Source: CAZPEV01 sp964585635
Lineage (GTDB): Bacteria; Zixibacteria; MSB-5A5; GN15; JAAZOE01
Direction: 5' to 3'
Assembly: GCA_964585635.1 (NCBI GenBank)
Contig: CAZPEV010000002.1
Location: 1 to 55,891 of the forward strand
Length of the DNA stretch: 55,891 nucleotides
Position 1 is the stretch's first letter; each line of letters starts with the position of its first letter. The notes beneath the pieces are model-generated. The model was not told the DNA's origin. It ran no database searches and saw only the letters and a list, made by a program, of their open reading frames with translations. Positions 17,248 through 25,454 of this stretch are shown here, piece after piece. The position numbers and the translations under genes are program-made.

Positions 17248-18476
17248 TGCGGATCAGGTTCGTGACTCTATACTATCCGCCTGAAGTTGGGGCGGCGCAG
17301 CGCCGAATAGCGGATCTGGTCATGCGGCTGGCGCGGCGGGGACACACCGTCACGGTTCTGACCGGATTTCCCAATTACCCGTCCGGGAAAAAACCCGATG
17401 GGTACCGCAAGAAGATTTTCATGCGGGAAAGCGACGGCCCGGTGACGATCCTCCGCGTGCCTCACTATATAGCGCCGAACCGGGGGGTTTTTCGGCGGCT
17501 TCTGATTCATCTGACCTTTGCCCTTTCCGCCTCGCTCTATACGTTAATGATGAAGCGGGACGACATCATTTATTTGGAGTCGCCGCCGCTGTTCAACGGC
17601 TTTATCGGGCTGACGGCGAAATGGTTTCGGCGGGTGCCGTATCTGTTTAACGTCGCCGATCTTTGGCCGCAGACGGCAGTGGAACTGGGATTACTCAAGA
17701 GCCGGGCCGTTATCGCGATATCCCTGTTCCTCGAACGCCGGTTCTATCGCGGCGCCGAGCGGATCTTGGCGATTACCGAAGGCGTCCGGGATCATATCCT
17801 GGCCAAGGGCTATCCGGCGGAGAGGGTGCCGCTGATTACCAATGGCGTCGACCCGGAAGTCTTTTCCGAAACGGTCGCACCTGATGGAGAGGTCTTGTCT
17901 TATCGGCGCGGCGACAACCTGTTGGTTGTCTACGCCGGCACGCAGGGGTTGATCTACGCCCTGGATACGCTTCTCGATGCGGCCCGACAGGTGCGGGATG
18001 AGGCCTTCCATTTTCTGTTCATCGGGGACGGCGCCGATAAGGACCGCCTGATGTCTCTGGCGGCGGATGGGCATTTGACGAACGTCACGTTTCTTCCCTC
18101 ACGGGTGCAATCCGACATGCCGGCCGTTTTTCGAGCGGCCGATCTGGCCGTGATACCGTTGCGCGATCGGCCGGTATCGCAGGCGATCATGCCGGTCAAA
18201 TGCTTTGAGATGATGGCCGCCGGCGTGCCGCTTGTTCTGGCCGCCAGGGGAGAGATGGCCCGGCATGTGGCGGCGGCCGGCTGCGGCGAGGTGATCGAAC
18301 CGGAAGCTTCCCCTGCGATTGTCGCGGCCCTGCGCCGTTTCCGGGAAATGGGGCCATCGGAGCGCCGGAGGATTGGTATGAAGGGGCGCGCCTATGTAAT
18401 CGCCAATTTTTCCCGCGAGGAAATGACCCACCGGCTGGAGGCCGTCATGAACGAGGTGATAGCCGATGGCCGGTGA
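17247..18476 (+). CDS. Family 4 glycosyltransferase (WbuB-like)
   Basis: The 409-residue protein begins 'IRFVTLYYPPEVGAAQRRI' and contains 'GFPNYPSGKKPDGYR', both typical of WbuB/WcaI-type GT4 enzymes that often transfer fucosamine-like residues. The donor half has 'VIPLRDRPVSQAIMPVKCFEMMAAGVPLV'. Its ATG shares one base with the stop of the previous gene (TAATG), so translation is coupled. It presumably adds a second sugar to the repeat unit. Confidence 0.85.
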   Translation: MRIRFVTLYYPPEVGAAQRRIADLVMRLARRGHTVTVLTGFPNYPSGKKPDGYRKKIFMRESDGPVTILRVPHYIAPNRGVFRRLLIHLTFALSASLYTLMMKRDDIIYLESPPLFNGFIGLTAKWFRRVPYLFNVADLWPQTAVELGLLKSRAVIAISLFLERRFYRGAERILAITEGVRDHILAKGYPAERVPLITNGVDPEVFSETVAPDGEVLSYRRGDNLLVVYAGTQGLIYALDTLLDAARQVRDEAFHFLFIGDGADKDRLMSLAADGHLTNVTFLPSRVQSDMPAVFRAADLAVIPLRDRPVSQAIMPVKCFEMMAAGVPLVLAARGEMARHVAAAGCGEVIEPEASPAIVAALRRFREMGPSERRRIGMKGRAYVIANFSREEMTHRLEAVMNEVIADGR

Positions 18477-19152
18477 CGTCCAGCAGATGGATCACGTATT
18501 CCGGGAGCGGGCCCACCTGGCGGGCAAGTACTGCCTTGACAATCCCGGCAACCGATTCAATCACAATCGTCTTTTGAAGCGGATTGAGGAGGGAGTGAAC
18601 CGGGTCGGCCTTTGTTGGGATAATATCAAGGTGCTTGATCTCGGCGCCGGGGAACTGCTATGGGGCGAAGAGTTTTCCCGAATGGGCCTGCCGCCCGGCA
18701 ACTATGTCGGGATGGATATTTTGGGCTGGCGTTTGGTGAAAGGGCACGAGTTGGGGCGAAACTTCGGCGCCGTGACGGCCTCGGGCCGGGATCTGCCGTT
18801 CGCCTCCGGCAGCTTTGATCTGGTGACCCAATTCACCATGATGACCTCGGTGCTGGATGAAGATACTCGGCTTCGGATTGTGGCCGAGGTCACGCGGGTG
18901 TTAAAGCCGGGCGGGTATTTGCTCTGGTACGATTTTCGGTTCAATAACCCTTGGAATCCGCACGCTCGGGCGATCCGGCGGGGAGAGCTGCGGCGGCTTT
19001 TCGCCGGCTGGCCGGTCACCTGCGGGACGATTACCCTGCTGCCGCCTCTGGCCAGAAAAATGCCACGGGCGTTGGCTGGAATCTTGAAATTTCTCCATGG
19101 CGTGCCTATCTTGCGGACGCACTATTTGGCGCTGATTGGACCAAAGGGATAG
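18466..19152 (+). CDS. SAM-dependent methyltransferase (class I)
   Basis: This 228-residue protein has the class I nucleotide-binding motif 'IKVLDLGAGELLWGEEF', an acidic motif II around 'GMDILGW', and 'GSFDLVTQFTMM' and 'RVLKPGGYLLWYDFR' further on. It overlaps the GT4 gene by 11 bases. Its place in the cluster suggests methylation of a sugar or a terminal cap, but the substrate is not visible from sequence. Confidence 0.78.
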   Translation: MAGDVQQMDHVFRERAHLAGKYCLDNPGNRFNHNRLLKRIEEGVNRVGLCWDNIKVLDLGAGELLWGEEFSRMGLPPGNYVGMDILGWRLVKGHELGRNFGAVTASGRDLPFASGSFDLVTQFTMMTSVLDEDTRLRIVAEVTRVLKPGGYLLWYDFRFNNPWNPHARAIRRGELRRLFAGWPVTCGTITLLPPLARKMPRALAGILKFLHGVPILRTHYLALIGPKG

Positions 19153-19153
19153 G

Positions 19154-20314
19154 ATGAAGATCAACGGAGTTCCATTTTACCGACAATCATTCGGTCGGTT
19201 GGAGGTGGCCGAAATCGCCGATACGATTCGGAGCCATTGGATCACGACCGGTCCCAAGACCAGGCTCCTGGAGAATCGGATAGCCGAGTACCTGTCCACC
19301 AGGTATGCCATCGCCGTCAATTCCTGCACCGCCGCGATGCACCTGATGCTTCAGGCGTCGGGGATCGGGCCTGGAGATGAGGTTATTACGACTCCGTATA
19401 CCTTCGCCGCCACCAGCGAAGCGATCCTCTATACCGGCGCGACTCCGGTCTACTGCGATATTGACTATGACACCCTGAATATGACGGCGGATGAGGCGGG
19501 GAAAAAGATTACCCGGCGAACCAAAGCGCTGCTTCCCGTTCATATCGCCGGACTGCCACTGCGGATGGATCGATTCGTGGCTTTGGCCAAGGGGGCCAGA
19601 GTCTGGCTGTTCGATGATGCCGCTCACGCCCTGGGCGCGGAATTTAAGGGGATGAAGATCGGCGCCATCGGCGACGCCAGCGCTTTCAGCTTCTACGCTA
19701 CCAAGAATCTGACGACGGCCGAAGGGGGAATGATCACCACCCGCCGGGCGGGTCTGGCCGACAAGGTTCGATTGCTTTCCCTGCATGGCATGAGCAAAGA
19801 AGCTTGGCGGCGATATGCCAAGGGGGGAAGCTGGCGGTACGATCTGCTTGATTTGGGATATAAGTACAACCTGTCCGATCTTCACGCCTCGCTGGGGTTG
19901 GCCCAATTCACCCGGTTTGAGAAGCTGCAGGCCTTGCGTCACCGGGCCGCCCGGCGGTATATGGACAACCTCTCGACGATTGACAGCCTCAAATTGCCGG
20001 TCATCGAGCCGGACACCACCCATGCCTGGCATCTGTTTCTGCTCCGGCTTCGCCTTGACCATCTGCGCATCGGCCGCGATCGCTTTATCGAGGAACTGGC
20101 CAAGCGGCATATCGGGACGTCGGTGCATTTCATTCCGCTCTTCCGCCAGTCGTATTATCGGCGTCGCTTTCGGCTCCATCCCCGGCAGTTTCCAAACGCC
20201 GAAAAGGCGTATCACGAGGTGATCACGCTGCCGTTTTTCCCCGATCTGAAACCGGCGGAGATCGATTATGTCTGCGATGCGCTGGCGTCGCTCTGCCGGC
20301 AGTACCGGCGATGA
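19154..20314 (+). CDS. DegT/ArnB-type sugar aminotransferase (PglE-like)
   Basis: The 386-residue PLP enzyme has 'AVNSCTAAMHLMLQASGI' for cofactor binding, 'WLFDDAAHALGAEFKG', and the PLP lysine Lys184 in 'SFYATKNLTTAEGG'. The opening 'VPFYRQSFGRLEVAEIADTI' resembles ArnB/PglE enzymes that make 4-amino sugars. The start ATG 19154 directly follows the methyltransferase stop and has GGGA upstream. Its next neighbour is a PglC-type transferase, with which it overlaps by 4 bases. A 4-amino (bacillosamine-like) sugar as the first sugar on the lipid carrier is a reasonable inference. Confidence 0.85.
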   Translation: MKINGVPFYRQSFGRLEVAEIADTIRSHWITTGPKTRLLENRIAEYLSTRYAIAVNSCTAAMHLMLQASGIGPGDEVITTPYTFAATSEAILYTGATPVYCDIDYDTLNMTADEAGKKITRRTKALLPVHIAGLPLRMDRFVALAKGARVWLFDDAAHALGAEFKGMKIGAIGDASAFSFYATKNLTTAEGGMITTRRAGLADKVRLLSLHGMSKEAWRRYAKGGSWRYDLLDLGYKYNLSDLHASLGLAQFTRFEKLQALRHRAARRYMDNLSTIDSLKLPVIEPDTTHAWHLFLLRLRLDHLRIGRDRFIEELAKRHIGTSVHFIPLFRQSYYRRRFRLHPRQFPNAEKAYHEVITLPFFPDLKPAEIDYVCDALASLCRQYRR

Positions 20315-20904
20315 AACGGCTGGTTGACATCCTGGCGGCGGCTATCGGTCTCTGTCTGCTGTCGCCGCTATTGGTGATTATCGCCCTGCTGATTCTCCTT
20401 ATTATGGGATGGCCGCCGTTTTACCGCCAGGTCAGGGTCGGCCGAGACGGCGCGCCGTTCAGGATCATCAAATTCCGCACCATGGTCAGGGACGCCGACC
20501 GGAATGGATTGGCGTTGACCACGGGACAGGATCCCCGGATTACCCCTCTTGGCCGCCTTCTCCGAAAAACCAAATCAGATGAATTGCCGCAGTTGCTCAA
20601 TGTTCTCGTCGGACATATGTCGCTGGTCGGGCCTCGCCCGGAGGTCCCTCAATATGTCCAGATGTATAATCCGGAGCAGCGACAAGTCCTGACGGTCCGT
20701 CCCGGCCTGACCGATCCCGCCTCCATCGTTTACCGCGATGAGGAGAAGGTTTTGGCCCGTTACGCGGACGCCGAAACGGCCTATGTTCAGATCATCATGC
20801 CGGCCAAACTGAGGCTCAATCTGGCCTACATTGAAAAGGCCACTCTGGCGACCGATTTGGCCTTGATATTTAAAACGCTGGGCAAGCTCTTCAATCGTCG
20901 CTGA
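20311..20904 (+). CDS. Monotopic phosphoglycosyl transferase (PglC-like)
   Basis: This 197-residue enzyme places the first sugar-phosphate on undecaprenyl phosphate. It has one reentrant N-terminal helix (residues ~5-32) and the family motifs 'FRIIKFRTM', the catalytic Asp-Glu pair in 'KSDELPQLLNVL', and 'MSLVGPRPEVPQY'. Its length matches the small PglC form, without the extra membrane helices of WbaP/WcaJ. It follows a PglE-like aminotransferase, so an amino sugar is the likely initiating residue. Confidence 0.88.
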   Translation: MKRLVDILAAAIGLCLLSPLLVIIALLILLIMGWPPFYRQVRVGRDGAPFRIIKFRTMVRDADRNGLALTTGQDPRITPLGRLLRKTKSDELPQLLNVLVGHMSLVGPRPEVPQYVQMYNPEQRQVLTVRPGLTDPASIVYRDEEKVLARYADAETAYVQIIMPAKLRLNLAYIEKATLATDLALIFKTLGKLFNRR

Positions 20905-20958
20905 GCCCTTGCGGCGGCGTAAAATTCCACTATATTCGAAGCTGTATCAGGCTGGAAA

Positions 20959-22761
20959 ATGCTCCGACGACGATATACATACTTACAGGTTGCCATTGAT
21001 TTTGTGACCTTCACGCTGGTCACGTGGGGACTGGTTCATATCAAGCCGTCCCTTGGCCAAATCTACGGCGTTGGTTTGATGTCGACCCTGTTCCCACTCT
21101 TGGTGTCAATCGCTCTGGTGATTCTGCTGGTCCTCTTTCGGCAGTATCGCTTTCGGCAGCAGGACCGCTTTTGGCGACAGTTCTTGGGGGCGTTTAACGT
21201 CGTCACCCTCGGATTCCTGCTGATCGTGGTGGTCAGTTTTGACCTGGGAGCGATCGTGGCCTGGGAACGGGGACTGCTGTTCCTGCTATTTCTGGGGCTG
21301 CTGCTGTCCACCGCCCTATCGCGGATTGTGACCTATCTCTGGCTCGGGCGCCGTCCCGATTTCTCGTTCAAGGAGCCGGTGATATTCCGGGGGGGGTACG
21401 GGGGCAACGGCCACAGCACCGGTCCCCAAACGCTGGGGGCCGATTTGCCACTGAGCGACGTCAAGCGCCGGATCGAAAGCTCACCTTATGATTTTGCGGT
21501 GCTGACCGACCCCGACGGCCACTTCGCGGGGACGATCAGCGATGGCGACATAATTGAGGCGCAACTGAAATATCCCCAGAGAGATCGGCCGGTGGCGGAA
21601 ATCATGAATCGCAACCACCCGGTGGTGCGCGAGTCGTTGTCGGCCGGGCGGATGCGGCAGATGATGATCGATCTCAACCTCCGCTTCCTGCCGGTACTGA
21701 CCGGCGACGGGCGCCCGGTCCGGACGGTGCTCCTCTCCGACCTCGACGCTTTATATCATATCAAGGCCGATAAGGGCCGATCGCGACGGATTCTGGTCAT
21801 CGGCGGCGCCGGATATATCGGTTCGGTCATGGTCCGGCACCTGCTGAAGAACGGCTATTCGGTCTCGGTGCTGGACAGCCTTATGTTTGGGTACGGGTCC
21901 CTCAAGGAATTGGATAATCACCCCGCCTATCGCTTTTTCCGCGGCGACACCCGCAACATCCAGGACCTGTTGACCGCCATGCAGGACGTCGATACCGTCA
22001 TTCATCTGGCGGCGATCGTGGGCGATCCGGCCTGCGAGCTGGATCATCGGGCCACGATTGATATCAATTATGAGGCCTCCAAAATTCTGGTCGACGCTTG
22101 CCTGCACAAGAAAGTTGAGCGGCTGCTGTTTGCCTCGACTTGCTCAGTTTATGGCGCCGGTGAGAACGGGGAGTTGTTGACCGAGACCTCGCCGCTCAAT
22201 CCGGTATCGCTTTATGCCGAGACCAAGCTTCGCTCGGAAGAGGCCATTATCAGCCGGGCCGTGCCGCCTTTGGCGGTGACGATTTTCCGCCTGGCCACCG
22301 TCTTTGGCTTTTCTTATCGTCCCCGCTTTGACCTGGTGGTCAATGTTCTTACCGCCAAGGCGATTGAGGATGGCGAGATTTCGATTTTCGGCGGCTCGCA
22401 GTGGCGGCCCAACGTTCATCTGCTCGACGTCGTCTGGGCGTTTACCGCCGCCATCGAAGCCCCCAAGGAAAGAATCGACCGCCAGGTCTTCAACCTGGGA
22501 TCGGAAAAGGAGAACTATCGGATCGCCGAGTTAGGGGATATGGTCAAGGAGGCGATCCCCCAGACCAAAATCAAAACCGTCGACGCCGCCATCGACAAGC
22601 GGGATTATCGGGTGGGATTCTCCAAGATCGAGCAGGCGCTTCACTGGCGGGCCAAGATCAGCGTTCCGGACGGCATCCGGGAAATCATCGAGGCCTATAA
22701 AAGCAATAAAATCAGTCATTACGGCGACAAAATATACTCCAACCTTAAACATCTGCAGTAA
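20959..22761 (+). CDS. Membrane-CBS-SDR fusion: NAD-dependent sugar epimerase/dehydratase
   Basis: This 600-residue protein has three parts. Residues ~8-125 hold about four membrane helices. Residues ~155-270 are a CBS pair ('LTDPDGHFAGTISDGDII', 'MNRNHPVVRESLSAGRMRQM'). Residues ~275-590 are an extended SDR enzyme with 'VIGGAGYIGS' (from residue 282), 'STCSVYG' and the catalytic YAETK (Tyr419, Lys423). The layout recalls CapD/WbpM dehydratases, which have four helices, a Rossmann domain and an SDR, but here a CBS pair replaces the Rossmann part. It closes the polysaccharide cluster and presumably makes one of its nucleotide sugars. The CBS pair suggests control by adenine nucleotides. Homology of the membrane part to CapD is not proved. 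Confidence 0.8.
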   Translation: MLRRRYTYLQVAIDFVTFTLVTWGLVHIKPSLGQIYGVGLMSTLFPLLVSIALVILLVLFRQYRFRQQDRFWRQFLGAFNVVTLGFLLIVVVSFDLGAIVAWERGLLFLLFLGLLLSTALSRIVTYLWLGRRPDFSFKEPVIFRGGYGGNGHSTGPQTLGADLPLSDVKRRIESSPYDFAVLTDPDGHFAGTISDGDIIEAQLKYPQRDRPVAEIMNRNHPVVRESLSAGRMRQMMIDLNLRFLPVLTGDGRPVRTVLLSDLDALYHIKADKGRSRRILVIGGAGYIGSVMVRHLLKNGYSVSVLDSLMFGYGSLKELDNHPAYRFFRGDTRNIQDLLTAMQDVDTVIHLAAIVGDPACELDHRATIDINYEASKILVDACLHKKVERLLFASTCSVYGAGENGELLTETSPLNPVSLYAETKLRSEEAIISRAVPPLAVTIFRLATVFGFSYRPRFDLVVNVLTAKAIEDGEISIFGGSQWRPNVHLLDVVWAFTAAIEAPKERIDRQVFNLGSEKENYRIAELGDMVKEAIPQTKIKTVDAAIDKRDYRVGFSKIEQALHWRAKISVPDGIREIIEAYKSNKISHYGDKIYSNLKHLQ

Positions 22762-22788
22762 AAGGTTTGATCGCAGGTGCGGATACGT

Positions 22789-22803
22789 CCCGGCGATGCC
22801 GGG
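22789..22803. repeat. Hairpin after the polysaccharide cluster
   Basis: CCCGGC-GAT-GCCGGG follows the stop of the SDR gene by 28 bases. It is a stable small stem with no T-run, so it is at most a weak terminator. Confidence 0.35.
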
Positions 22804-22849
22804 CCGATCTTGGAACAGCCCAGCGTCTGACGGCGAACGCCAAATGATC

Positions 22850-22882
22850 GGGGTTGACCCCGGTCATGGATTTGGATAGATT
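22850..22882 (+). promoter_or_regulatory. Promoter of serS with a palindrome over the -35 box
   Basis: TTGACC (22854-22859), 17 bases, TAGATT (22877-22882). The -35 box lies inside the 12-base sequence GGGGTTGACCCC (22850-22861), whose five-base arms are complementary. This could be an operator or chance. Confidence 0.55.
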
Positions 22883-22920
22883 AGACGACAAAGATGGAAT
22901 GAGAAGAACGGATAATCCGC

Positions 22921-24189
22921 ATGCTTGACATGAAGTTCATCCGCGAGAATCCCGATCGCGTCAGGAAGGCGTGTGCCGACAAAAATGACAACGCTGACGT
23001 TGACCAATTATTGGCCCTCGACACCGAGCGGAGAAAGATGCTGACCGAAACCGAGGCGCTGCGGGCGCGGCAGAATCAGGCCTCGCAGCAGATCGCCCAG
23101 ATGAAACGGTCGGGGGGAGACGCGTCCGAGGCGATCGTCGAGATGAAGACGGTATCGCAACAAATCGGCCAGATGACGACTCGCCTGCGGGAAATCGAAG
23201 AACGGGTGGAGGGGGCGCTTCTCCGGATTCCCAACGTTCCCCACGCCTCGGTCCCGGTTGGGCCGGATGAAGCGCATAACGTCACCGTGCGGCAGTGGGG
23301 TTCTCCACCACCGTTCGACTTCACGCCCGCCCCGCACTGGGAATTGGGGGAAAAGCTTGGCATTCTCGACCTGCCGCGAGGCGCCAAGGTATCCGGTTCC
23401 GGTTTCTTTGTGCTGAAGGGAGCCGGCGCCAAATTGGAGCGGGCGCTGATTTCGTTTATGCTCGACTATCATGTCGAAAAATTCGGCTTTACCGAGGTGT
23501 CGACACCCTATCTGGTCCGTCCCTCGGTGATGATCGGCACCGGGCAGCTTCCGAAGCTGGCCGCCGACATGTATCATCTGCCGGAAGACGACCTGTACCT
23601 GATCCCGACCGCTGAGGTTCCAGTCACCAATTTGCATCGGGACGAAATCCTTAACGAGGCCGACTTGCCGCTAAAGTATATCGCCCACACACCCTGTTTT
23701 CGCCGCGAGGCGGGGGCCGCCGGGAAAGACACGCGGGGAATTTTGCGGGTTCATCAGTTTGCCAAGGTCGAGATGGTTACGATTGTTGCACCGCCGACCT
23801 CATATGACGACCTGGAAGCTTTGGTCAAGCAGGCCGAGGGGATTCTGGAAATGCTTAAGCTGCCGTATCGGATCCGGCTGCTGGCGACCGGCGACCTGTC
23901 GTTTGCCGCCGCCAAATGCTATGACATCGAGCTATGGGCGGCCGGGGTCGGCAAGTACCTGGAAGTATCGTCGGTGTCGAATTATGAGGATTTTCAGGCC
24001 CGCCGGATGAATTGCCGCTATCGCGGGGCCGACCAGAAACTGCATTATCCGCATACCCTTAATGGTTCCGGACTGGCGTTGCCGCGCCTGGTCGTGGCGT
24101 TGATGGAGAATTACCAGACGCGCCAGGGCGATATCATCATTCCCGAGGCGTTGCGGCCCTATATGGGCGGCTTGGAAAGGATACATTGA
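22921..24189 (+). CDS. serS: Seryl-tRNA synthetase
   Basis: This 422-residue class II enzyme charges tRNA-Ser with serine. Residues ~1-110 form the coiled-coil tRNA-binding arm. The catalytic core has the class II motifs: 'GTGQLPKLAADMYHL', motif 2 'FRREAGAAGKDTRGILRVHQF'-like with 'HQFAKVEM' after it, and motif 3 'GSGLALPRLVVALMEN'. Length and order match bacterial SerRS. It heads a long rightward run of genes, and its TGA overlaps the TTG start of the kinase downstream. Confidence 0.97.
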   Translation: MLDMKFIRENPDRVRKACADKNDNADVDQLLALDTERRKMLTETEALRARQNQASQQIAQMKRSGGDASEAIVEMKTVSQQIGQMTTRLREIEERVEGALLRIPNVPHASVPVGPDEAHNVTVRQWGSPPPFDFTPAPHWELGEKLGILDLPRGAKVSGSGFFVLKGAGAKLERALISFMLDYHVEKFGFTEVSTPYLVRPSVMIGTGQLPKLAADMYHLPEDDLYLIPTAEVPVTNLHRDEILNEADLPLKYIAHTPCFRREAGAAGKDTRGILRVHQFAKVEMVTIVAPPTSYDDLEALVKQAEGILEMLKLPYRIRLLATGDLSFAAAKCYDIELWAAGVGKYLEVSSVSNYEDFQARRMNCRYRGADQKLHYPHTLNGSGLALPRLVVALMENYQTRQGDIIIPEALRPYMGGLERIH

Positions 24190-24920
24190 CCAAGGTGGCT
24201 CCCGGCGGCAAGAAATATCTACTGTCCCTGTCCCACCGGTTCACGACCGTCTTCAAGGCCTTTCTGCTGTTCGGAATCTGTGCCATCGGGACGGTCTTTG
24301 TCTACTACACCACCGATATCGTCAGTGATCTGCAGCGGAACGAGGCCAAGGTCGCTCAGACCTACACCCGTATCTGGCAATTGATCGCCTCCGACAGCGT
24401 CAGCGGCCCGGTGACGTCGGTCCTGTTTGATGAAATCATCCTCAAGGCGAATTTTCCGATCATCGTTACTGATTCGAGCGGCCAACCGCTGTTTTGGAAG
24501 GAACTGGCCGATATTCCCGAGCATACGACCGATCCGAAGATGATCGATCGGGTGAGCAAGCGGGTCGCCGACATGAAGGTTCGCAAGGGAGAAATCCCCA
24601 TCTCCGTCGACTCGGTGGTCATATACAAACTCTATTATGATGATACCGCCCTGGTCGGCAAACTGCGGCTGATTCCGCTGGTTGAGATGGTGATGGTGCT
24701 CGGATTCATCGTGCTGGCCCTGATCGGATTCCAGTATATCCGTCAGTCGGAGCAGAAGACCATCTGGGTCGGCATGGCCAAAGAAACGGCCCATCAACTG
24801 GGGACGCCGATTTCATCACTTCTGGGCTGGGCCAATCTGCTCAAGACCGGCGAGGGAGCCGACCGGTTTACGCCGGACTACGTATATCGTCATATCGAGG
24901 CCGATTTGGCGCGCCTGTAA
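24186..24920 (+). CDS. PorY-like sensor histidine kinase, N-terminal part (ends at in-frame TAA)
   Basis: This 244-residue piece has two membrane helices (about 20-42 and 165-187) flanking an extracytoplasmic sensor region. The DHp segment follows, with the phospho-acceptor His in 'MAKETAHQLGTPISSLLGW'. That wording is characteristic of PorY-type kinases of the FCB group. It stops at TAA 24918-24920 directly after 'EADLARL', where relatives have Glu, and the same frame continues at once with the rest of the kinase (24924-25421). Without its ATPase domain it cannot phosphorylate itself. The TTG start overlaps the serS stop and has AAGGA upstream. The stop could be a mutation, an assembly error or, less likely, a natural split. 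Confidence 0.8.
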   Translation: MTKVAPGGKKYLLSLSHRFTTVFKAFLLFGICAIGTVFVYYTTDIVSDLQRNEAKVAQTYTRIWQLIASDSVSGPVTSVLFDEIILKANFPIIVTDSSGQPLFWKELADIPEHTTDPKMIDRVSKRVADMKVRKGEIPISVDSVVIYKLYYDDTALVGKLRLIPLVEMVMVLGFIVLALIGFQYIRQSEQKTIWVGMAKETAHQLGTPISSLLGWANLLKTGEGADRFTPDYVYRHIEADLARL

Positions 24921-24923
24921 ACG

Positions 24924-25421
24924 GTGGCCAACCTTTTCTGCAAGAACGGATCGATTCCCAAGCTGGAACCGATGGATATCAATGCCCTGACCGGCGAGGT
25001 CATCGATTATTTCCGGCAGCGCTTGCCGCATCAGGGGCAGGGTGTGCAGATTAATTTTGCCCCCGGTGACGTTGTGCCGGTCAATCTCAATCATGAATTG
25101 TATAATTGGGTGATTGAGAACCTGCTGAAAAACAGCTTGGAGGCGGTTGATTCCAAAAATGGCGTCATTACCGTGAAGACGAGTCTGGTATCATCGGGGA
25201 AGAAAGTCGCGGTCGAGGTGGCCGACAATGGCCGGGGTGTTTCCCGCCTTGACGCCCGGCGTATTTTCCGACCGGGATTCACCACCAAGCGGCGGGGTTG
25301 GGGTCTGGGACTATCGCTGGCCCAGCGTATTATCCGGGAATACCACAAGGGAAGTATTGCGTTGGCCGCGTCCGAGCCGGGAAAAGGGGCCACGTTTGTC
25401 ATCATCCTGCCGAGAGCATAA
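24924..25421 (+). CDS. PorY-like sensor histidine kinase, ATPase part
   Basis: This 165-residue piece is the HATPase_c domain of the kinase interrupted at 24918. It has the N box ('NWVIENLLKNSLEA'), G1 ('VEVADNGRGVS'), an F box ('FRPGFTTK') and G2 ('RGWGLGLSLAQRI'). It lies in the same frame as the first part, three bases after its TAA. The GTG at 24924 has no ribosome site of its own, though re-initiation after the nearby stop is possible. Restoring one Glu codon at 24918 would give a normal 411-residue kinase. It is followed after 33 bases by the PorX-like regulator. Confidence 0.75.
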   Translation: MANLFCKNGSIPKLEPMDINALTGEVIDYFRQRLPHQGQGVQINFAPGDVVPVNLNHELYNWVIENLLKNSLEAVDSKNGVITVKTSLVSSGKKVAVEVADNGRGVSRLDARRIFRPGFTTKRRGWGLGLSLAQRIIREYHKGSIALAASEPGKGATFVIILPRA

Positions 25422-25454
25422 TCGGCGAACCATCTTTCGGAGGCTCCGGTTGTA

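Noticed and set aside
24918..24920. General reassignment of TAA to Glu
   Set aside because: Several genes in the window end properly in TAA, for example the protease at 40720-40722, so TAA acts as a stop here.
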